NCBI RefSeq assembly: GCF_021390325.1
Contig: NZ_JAJUWU010000016.1
Coordinates: 124,001 to 188,000 of the forward strand
Length of the DNA stretch: 64,000 nt
Direction of reading: 5' to 3'
Origin: Jiella avicenniae
Lineage (GTDB): Bacteria > Pseudomonadota > Alphaproteobacteria > Rhizobiales > Rhizobiaceae
In this document: positions 59,269 to 64,000 of the stretch, in pieces
How positions within the stretch are numbered: the first letter of the stretch is position 1
How the letters are laid out: each line of letters begins with the position of its first letter
Program-made: the position numbers and the translations under genes
The notes under the pieces: generated by a model
The model's database searches: none
What the model was told of the DNA's origin: nothing
The model's input: the letters and a program-made list of their open reading frames with translations, nothing else

Positions 59269-60852
59269 ATGGCAGGGCGCATCAAGGGGCTGATCGATCG
59301 CAATGGACGGTTCTATGTCAGGATCGTCATTCCCGCCGATCTCCGGTCGTTCTTCGATGGCAAGACTGAGCTACGAACTCCGCTCGGACCCGACAGGCGA
59401 GAAGCGCTTCGTCGGCACCCTGCGGCACTCGCGACCCTGCTTGACTCGATCGATCATGCTCGCACCCTGAAGGTTCACAGCGAGGGAGTGGAGGCCGCAC
59501 GTCGGGAGAGGGCTTCGTCGCCGCTGGCGATCGAAGAAATCGCCCGACGTCACTACGCCGAGCGCTTGGCATTCGACGAGGAACTTCGCGGCGATCCTCG
59601 ATATGCGCAACAAGGCTTCGACGATGGCCTCGTCGCGGATCTGAAGGACGCGATCGCTGGCAAGGCGACGAATGAGCAACTGGCGAACCTCGTCGGCTTT
59701 AGCCTTGAGCGGTTTCGAAAGCGCGGCAATCACGATGCACGGTTCGGCTCGCCGGAGTGGCGATCTCTGGCGAGATCGCTTTCGCTCGCCGAGCTTGAGG
59801 CGATGCGGCGCGTTGCAGAGCGTGACGAAGGCGACTTCTCTGGATCGACCAACATTCCAGCCTTGGCGCCCGCTGACGAACCAGCACCGGAACCACCCGC
59901 GAAACGCGTGTCTATCGAGAAGCTGTTCGACGCCTATCTCGACGAGCTGAATAAGGCAGGGAAGGGCGCCGAGGCACGTAAACGATGGGCGCCCGTCGTG
60001 AAGGATCTCATTCGCTTCCTCAAGCACGACGACGCAAACCGCCTGACTAAAAGCGACTTGATCGCGTGGCGAGATCACCTTTCGACCCGCCTGTCATTGA
60101 AGACCGTCAAGGATGTTTATGTCGGCGCGACCAAAGCGGTCTTGAGTTGGGCGCACGAAAACGAAAAGATCACGAGCAACCCCGCCGATGGCTTGAGGGT
60201 CCGCGTCGAGAAGAAGCCGCAGTCGCGCGAAAAGGGCTTCACCGAAAGCGAGGCGCGAACGATCCTACAGGCGGCGAGGGACTATCAGCCGGTCCATTCC
60301 GACAATCCGCAGACTCGCGAAACCGAGGAAATGGTCGTTGCAAAGCGATGGGTGCCATGGCTATGCGCCTTCACCGGCGCCCGCGTCGCCGAGATCACGC
60401 AGCTACGCTTCGATGACGTTCGCGAGGCCGATGGCGTCCACTACGTCAGAATCAGCCCGGCAGCTGGCAGCGTGAAGGGCTGGCAGTATCGCGACGTACC
60501 GCTTCACCATCAGCTTCTCGATATGGGGTTTCTGGACTTCGTTAAGTCGCACGGTCCCGGCCCGCTCTTTTACCGCGAGGGAAAGCGCAGGACGACGGCT
60601 GAACACCCTTCGAAGCGCATCGCGAACAAGATCGGGAGATGGGTCCGTACTATCCCCGGCAATCCCGCCGATGTCGCTCCGTCGCATGGGTGGCGCCACC
60701 GGCTGAAAACGATCGCGTGGGAAGTTGGCATCGACTCGCGCGTCGTGGATGCGATCCAAGGACATGCCGCGCGCACCGCTGGCGAAAACTACGGCGACGT
60801 GACACTCAAGGCGCGCAAGATGGCGATCGATAAGTTGCCAAGGTTCGAGTGA
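59269..60852 (+). CDS. Tyrosine recombinase/phage integrase
   Basis: 527 residues. The long N-terminal part (1-210) includes a P4/Arm-like start (I-K-G-L-I-D-R-N-G-R-F-Y-V-R) and a linker; a SAM-like core-binding domain follows at about 213-300, and the catalytic domain from about 325. Active-site residues are Arg372 (F-T-G-A-R-V-A-E-I), Lys403, His473 and Arg476 (S-H-G-W-R-H-R-L-K), His499 (Q-G-H-A) and the nucleophile Tyr508 (E-N-Y-G-D). It inserts and removes the element at the adjacent tRNA-Thr gene. All catalytic residues are intact, so it may be active. Confidence 0.93.
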   Translation: MAGRIKGLIDRNGRFYVRIVIPADLRSFFDGKTELRTPLGPDRREALRRHPAALATLLDSIDHARTLKVHSEGVEAARRERASSPLAIEEIARRHYAERLAFDEELRGDPRYAQQGFDDGLVADLKDAIAGKATNEQLANLVGFSLERFRKRGNHDARFGSPEWRSLARSLSLAELEAMRRVAERDEGDFSGSTNIPALAPADEPAPEPPAKRVSIEKLFDAYLDELNKAGKGAEARKRWAPVVKDLIRFLKHDDANRLTKSDLIAWRDHLSTRLSLKTVKDVYVGATKAVLSWAHENEKITSNPADGLRVRVEKKPQSREKGFTESEARTILQAARDYQPVHSDNPQTRETEEMVVAKRWVPWLCAFTGARVAEITQLRFDDVREADGVHYVRISPAAGSVKGWQYRDVPLHHQLLDMGFLDFVKSHGPGPLFYREGKRRTTAEHPSKRIANKIGRWVRTIPGNPADVAPSHGWRHRLKTIAWEVGIDSRVVDAIQGHAARTAGENYGDVTLKARKMAIDKLPRFE

Positions 60853-60946
60853 GGAATAAAAGCTTAGAATAATAGGAAATTTTGCTTGTTCTGCCGATTC
60901 TGGCGTGAGATAATATTCTTACGTTAGAAAAACAGGCAGGTATTGC

Positions 60947-62179
60947 GTGGCGCTAGAGCGCATCAAATCCGTTGTGCAGAAGGTATTCGGAGAGCCTGAA
61001 CAGAAGGCCGCTCCCGCGTATCCCTTTGACACTTGGGGCTTGGATAGCTTCCTCGCGCCCGCGACCGTCTCAAATGTCGCGGTGACGGCGCAAACCGCCC
61101 TTCGCGTTCCTGCCGTTGCTCTTGCCGTCAACCTGATCGCTGGCTCTATCGGCTCGATCCCGGCGCGCATCGTCCGCGAGATCGATGGATCGAGCGAGGA
61201 CGCATCCGAGCATCCGAATTACCGGCTCGTCTATCGCCGCGCCAACGATCGCCAGACGGCGGCGAAACTTCGCGAGCGTTTGGCAATGGACGCTTTGCTG
61301 TTTGGGAATGCCTTCGCCTTCGTGAACCGCGTCGGCGGTCGCGTCGTCGAGATCGTTCGCCTCGATCCTCACGCCGTCTCTATCCAGATCGATCCGCAGA
61401 CCGGCGAGGCGATCTATCGCTCAACCGTCACCGGTGCCGTCCTCAATCCCGCCGATCTTATTCACGTTCCGGCGCAAACCTCGATCGATGGCGTCACCGG
61501 CATTTCGCCGATCGCCCTGGCTCGCGAGGCCATCGCCCTTGCGATCGTCATGGAACAGCGCGCCGCTCGTCTCTTCGGCACGTCAGCGCGTCCGTCTGGC
61601 ACGATTGAGATCCCCGGCGACGTTCCCGAGGAGCGCGTCAAGCGCATGGGTGCCAACTGGCGTTCGGCGCATGAAGGCGCCGAGAACGGCGGCAAGACAC
61701 CCATCCTGACGGATGGCGCTCGCTTCAACCCGCTGATCTTTTCGTCCGTCGATGCGCAGTTCATTGAGATGCGCAGAGAGCAGATCGTCGAGATCGCCCG
61801 CGCCTTCAACGTCCCGGCGACGATGCTTTTCGAGCTGTCGAACGGCACGTTTGCCAACGTTGAGCAACAGTCCCGTCAATTCGTCACCTACACCTTGAAG
61901 CACTGGACCGAAGCCTTCATCGGCGAATACGAGCGCACCCTTCTTTCTGACGAGGAACGCGACGATCACCGCGTCTCCTTGGATACGGAGGCGCTGATCA
62001 GCGTCGATACCGCAGCGCAGGCCGAACGCATCGCCAAGCTTCGCGCCTCCGGTTCGATGACCGCGAACGACGCTCGCGCCGAGCTTGGACTTCCGGCCCG
62101 TCCCGATGGCGACACGCTCGGCAGCCCGTACACGACCCCCGGCGCCGCTCCGGCCCGCTCTCAGGAACCGACAGCATGA
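60947..62179 (+). CDS. Phage portal protein, HK97 family
   Basis: 410 residues starting at a GTG with AGGCAGG upstream. The family pattern is clear: A-V-T-A-Q-T-A-L-R-V-P-A-V-A-L-A-V-N-L-I-A-G-S-I-G near 45-70, G-N-A-F-A-F-V-N-R, V-S-I-Q-I-D-P, and F-N-V-P-A-T-M-L-F near 290. Portals form the dodecameric ring at one capsid vertex through which DNA passes. The C-terminus is Pro/Ala-rich. It is the first structural gene after the integrase, separated by a 94-base AT-rich gap that probably holds a promoter. It overlaps the next gene by four bases. Confidence 0.92.
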   Translation: MALERIKSVVQKVFGEPEQKAAPAYPFDTWGLDSFLAPATVSNVAVTAQTALRVPAVALAVNLIAGSIGSIPARIVREIDGSSEDASEHPNYRLVYRRANDRQTAAKLRERLAMDALLFGNAFAFVNRVGGRVVEIVRLDPHAVSIQIDPQTGEAIYRSTVTGAVLNPADLIHVPAQTSIDGVTGISPIALAREAIALAIVMEQRAARLFGTSARPSGTIEIPGDVPEERVKRMGANWRSAHEGAENGGKTPILTDGARFNPLIFSSVDAQFIEMRREQIVEIARAFNVPATMLFELSNGTFANVEQQSRQFVTYTLKHWTEAFIGEYERTLLSDEERDDHRVSLDTEALISVDTAAQAERIAKLRASGSMTANDARAELGLPARPDGDTLGSPYTTPGAAPARSQEPTA

Positions 62180-62529
62180 CGACGCACCGCGCCTTTTTCG
62201 GCGATGCTCACTATGATTTTGCGCTCAAGGCGCCGCAGATTGCCGAGCTTCAGCACCTTTGTGGCGCCGGCATCGGTACCCTTTGCCAACGCATTTTCCG
62301 AGGCGATTTCGCTTATTCCGATCTCGTCGAGACGATCCGCCTCGCTCTGATCGGTGGCGGTCTCGATCCGCAGCGCGCCGCCGAACTGATCGAGGTCTAC
62401 AGCGAGGTGACGGCGCTCGAACGCCTCGCCGAGATCGCGATCGACGTACTCGGCAAGCGGTACTTTCCGCCTGAGACCGGCCCGGAACCCGAACAGACCG
62501 GCGAACTCGACGCCGAGGCGCTGGCATGA
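62176..62529 (+). CDS. GTA gp10-like / phage tail assembly chaperone-like protein
   Basis: 117 residues. The pattern H-R-A-F-F-G-D-A-H-Y-D-F-A-L-K-A-P-Q-I-A-E-L, C-G-A-G-I-G-T-L-C-Q-R-I and I-R-L-A-L-I-G-G-G-L-D-P-Q-R-A-A-E-L-I matches the gene-transfer-agent family (Phage_TAC_11-like) thought to be a tail assembly chaperone. Its place between portal and protease is unusual; such genes normally lie among tail genes. It overlaps both neighbours by four bases (ATGA), so it is made with the head proteins. Confidence 0.85.
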   Translation: MTTHRAFFGDAHYDFALKAPQIAELQHLCGAGIGTLCQRIFRGDFAYSDLVETIRLALIGGGLDPQRAAELIEVYSEVTALERLAEIAIDVLGKRYFPPETGPEPEQTGELDAEALA

Positions 62530-63029
62530 ACCAAGCCTTCGAAATCAAGGCCGCTATCACTTCCGACGATGCTGGCGAGATCACCGGCATCGCCTGGCCC
62601 TTCGGAACTGCCGATCGCGTTGGCGACATGATCGAGAAGGGGGCCTTCTCCGGCGCCATGCTCCCGGTCCCGATGCTGTTCGGCCACAACCCCAACGATC
62701 CCGTTGGCGTCTGGGAGAGCGTCGAGGAAACCGACACCGGCCTTCAGGTGAAGGGCCGTCTTCTCGTCGCTGACGTGGCCCGTGCCCGCGAGGTTCATGC
62801 GCTCGTCGCCTCCGGTGCCGTTGGCGGTCTCTCGATCGGCTTCAGCACCAAGAAGGCCGCACCCCGTCGCGGCGGCGGTCGCACGATCTCCGCACTCGAT
62901 CTCGTCGAAATCTCGCTCGTCACCGTCCCGGCTCATCCGGGCGCCCGCGTGACGAGCAAGAAAGCCGCAGCGAACGCCATCGCGATCGCCGAGGCCATCA
63001 ACCGCGCCGCTGCGGCGCTCAAGCACTAA
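62526..63029 (+). CDS. HK97-family prohead protease
   Basis: 167 residues of the S78 serine protease family. Catalytic His54 lies in L-F-G-H-N-P, Ser103 in G-G-L-S-I-G-F, and the acid follows in D-L-V-E-I-S-L-V. G-R-L-L-V-A-D-V-A-R-A-R-E-V-H is a conserved block. It cleaves the N-terminal delta domain of the capsid protein during prohead maturation. Its ATG overlaps the upstream stop by four bases, and the capsid gene follows after 11 bases. Confidence 0.92.
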   Translation: MNQAFEIKAAITSDDAGEITGIAWPFGTADRVGDMIEKGAFSGAMLPVPMLFGHNPNDPVGVWESVEETDTGLQVKGRLLVADVARAREVHALVASGAVGGLSIGFSTKKAAPRRGGGRTISALDLVEISLVTVPAHPGARVTSKKAAANAIAIAEAINRAAAALKH

Positions 63030-63040
63030 AGGAACGAAGC

Positions 63041-64000
63041 TTGGAACTGACTCCGCAGGCGTTTTCGAACGCCATCGAACTGAAATCTGCCGAGGATGGC
63101 GGCGACGAGGACGCGAACGCGATCGTCACCAAGGCCCTTGGTGACCTGTCGCAGACGGTCACTGACCGGCTTGCGGCTGTCGAGAGGAAAAGCGCCGAAC
63201 GGCTGGACAAGCTCGAAGCTCGTCTGAACCGCCCGGGGGCGCCTTTCCTGTCGGCAGCCAATGACACCGACGCCGAGATCGAGAAGAAGGCCGTCCGCGA
63301 CTACTACCGCACCGGCTCTGATTTCGAACTCAAGACCCTTTCGACTACCGTCGGCGCCGCCTCGATCATGGCGCCGCCGCAGCTCTCGACGAGCATTCTG
63401 GAGAAGATCACTCTCTCCTCGCCGGTTCGTCAGCTCGCCACCACGATGGCGCTCGCAAGCGGTTCTGTCCGCCTTCCGCGTCTCGTCAACAAGGTTACGC
63501 CCGGTGCAGTCGCCGAGTTGACCCCGGACCCGCGTCCCGAGTCGGAACCGTCCTTCGACGATATCGAGATCGTCGCGCACGAGATGGCGCATTTCATCCC
63601 GGTCTCTCGTCAGGCCCTTGAAGATGCGAACGTCGATCTCTCCGGCTATCTTTCGAACCATCTTGTTCGCGAGTTCGCCAACGAGGAAAGCCGCTGGTTC
63701 GTCAACGGCAACGGCACGTCTGAAGCTGAAGGCGTCATGACGAGCGCAGCCGTGGGCGTCTTCACCGCTGCGACGGCGACGCTGACGCTCGACGCCCTGA
63801 TCGACCTGTTCCATGCGATCAAGTCGCCTTACCGGGCGAACGGCGCTTGGCTGATGAATGGTCAGACGATCGCGACCCTCCACAAGATCAAGGATGGCGA
63901 CGGTCGCCCGCTCTGGCAGCCCTCGATTCAGCCCGGACTTCCTCCGGTTCTGTTCGGTCGCCCGGTCTATGAAGCGCCGGATATGCCGAACATCGCCGCC
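63041..64000 (+). CDS. Phage major capsid protein, HK97 family (5' part)
   Basis: 320 codons are in the window; the 3' end lies outside. The start is a TTG with AAAGGAA about eight bases upstream. Residues 1-80 form a charged, coiled delta/scaffold-like region (V-T-D-R-L-A-A-V-E-R-K-S-A-E-R), expected to be removed by the protease. The HK97 fold follows: I-M-A-P-P-Q-L-S-T-S-I-L-E, E-I-V-A-H-E-M-A-H-F-I-P-V-S-R-Q-A-L-E-D-A, F-A-N-E-E-S-R-W-F-V-N-G-N-G and A-W-L-M-N-G-Q-T-I. It builds the icosahedral shell. Confidence 0.9.
   Translation, partial: MELTPQAFSNAIELKSAEDGGDEDANAIVTKALGDLSQTVTDRLAAVERKSAERLDKLEARLNRPGAPFLSAANDTDAEIEKKAVRDYYRTGSDFELKTLSTTVGAASIMAPPQLSTSILEKITLSSPVRQLATTMALASGSVRLPRLVNKVTPGAVAELTPDPRPESEPSFDDIEIVAHEMAHFIPVSRQALEDANVDLSGYLSNHLVREFANEESRWFVNGNGTSEAEGVMTSAAVGVFTAATATLTLDALIDLFHAIKSPYRANGAWLMNGQTIATLHKIKDGDGRPLWQPSIQPGLPPVLFGRPVYEAPDMPNIAA

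Larger units (their letters stand above)
59099..64000 (+). mobile_element. Prophage or phage-derived island integrated at tRNA-Thr (left end)
   Basis: The tRNA gene is followed by an integrase gene and an HK97-type head module (portal, small chaperone-like protein, protease, major capsid), all on the plus strand with four-base overlaps. The element extends past the window. Neither a terminase nor early regulatory genes lie between integrase and portal, so the layout differs from a standard lambdoid prophage and could be a reduced prophage, satellite or capsid-forming island. The right attachment site would lie beyond 64000. Confidence 0.8.

Overview
The window is uniformly GC-rich, with mostly tight, 4-base-overlapping gene pairs. 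Its gene content points to an alphaproteobacterium, most likely a Hyphomicrobiales (Rhizobiales) methylotroph. It has HWE-type and HisKA_3 histidine kinases, a PQQ-alcohol-oxidation accessory cluster, tetrahydromethanopterin (H4MPT)/methylofuran cofactor genes and a PaoABC-type molybdoenzyme. The genus cannot be fixed from the sequence alone.

Region 1 (1-12400): a long minus-strand catabolic operon encodes an alpha/beta hydrolase, a carboxymuconolactone-decarboxylase-like protein, a PF06684 'amino acid synthesis' protein, a peptide-type ABC importer (binding protein, two permeases, start of an ATPase), an aldehyde dehydrogenase and two proteins of unknown function. A plus-strand GntR/FCD regulator - aldo-keto reductase - GntR/FCD regulator set is divergent from it. 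A perfect TGGTATACCA palindrome lies in the divergent gap. An IS5-type transposase scrap follows.

Region 2 (12500-25700): a FAD-linked 2-hydroxyacid oxidase is divergent from a LysR regulator. Next comes a ten-gene minus-strand operon: TPP enzyme, spermidine/putrescine-type ABC importer, Asp/Glu/hydantoin racemase, two PuuE-like polysaccharide-deacetylase-fold proteins, an M20 amidohydrolase and a ureidoglycine-aminohydrolase-like cupin. It resembles a rewired ureide (allantoin-like) pathway. An IS3-type remnant lies upstream.

Region 3 (25700-37400): mostly housekeeping and single genes. These are a DbpA-type DEAD-box helicase, an ArsB/NhaD-like transporter, an isoprenylcysteine-methyltransferase-like protein overlapped by a membrane hydrolase, an LLM flavin oxidoreductase, CorA, an HWE histidine kinase, a cupredoxin + FTR1 iron permease pair, tRNA-Trp(CCA) and an ACT-domain protein.

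Region 4 (37400-50510 and 57044-58996): C1/alcohol metabolism. There is a PQQ-dependent-alcohol-dehydrogenase-associated ABC system (ATPase, permease, periplasmic binding protein, YVTN beta-propeller, several small secreted proteins, a DUF3280 protein) with its own two-component system. It is followed by cofactor genes: a MfnB-FolB fusion, an amino-acid-kinase-family protein, a DHPS-like DUF6513 protein and DUF447. Two more genes of this type (hydantoinase/oxoprolinase-like and HisA-like) appear about 6.5 kb later, after a block carrying HicBA, paoABC and a Hint-domain protein.

Region 5 (59099-64000): tRNA-Thr(UGU), then a tyrosine integrase and HK97-type head genes (portal, a GTA-gp10/tail-chaperone-like protein, prohead protease, major capsid). 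This is the left end of a prophage or phage-derived island. The capsid gene runs off the window, and no terminase is seen between integrase and portal.
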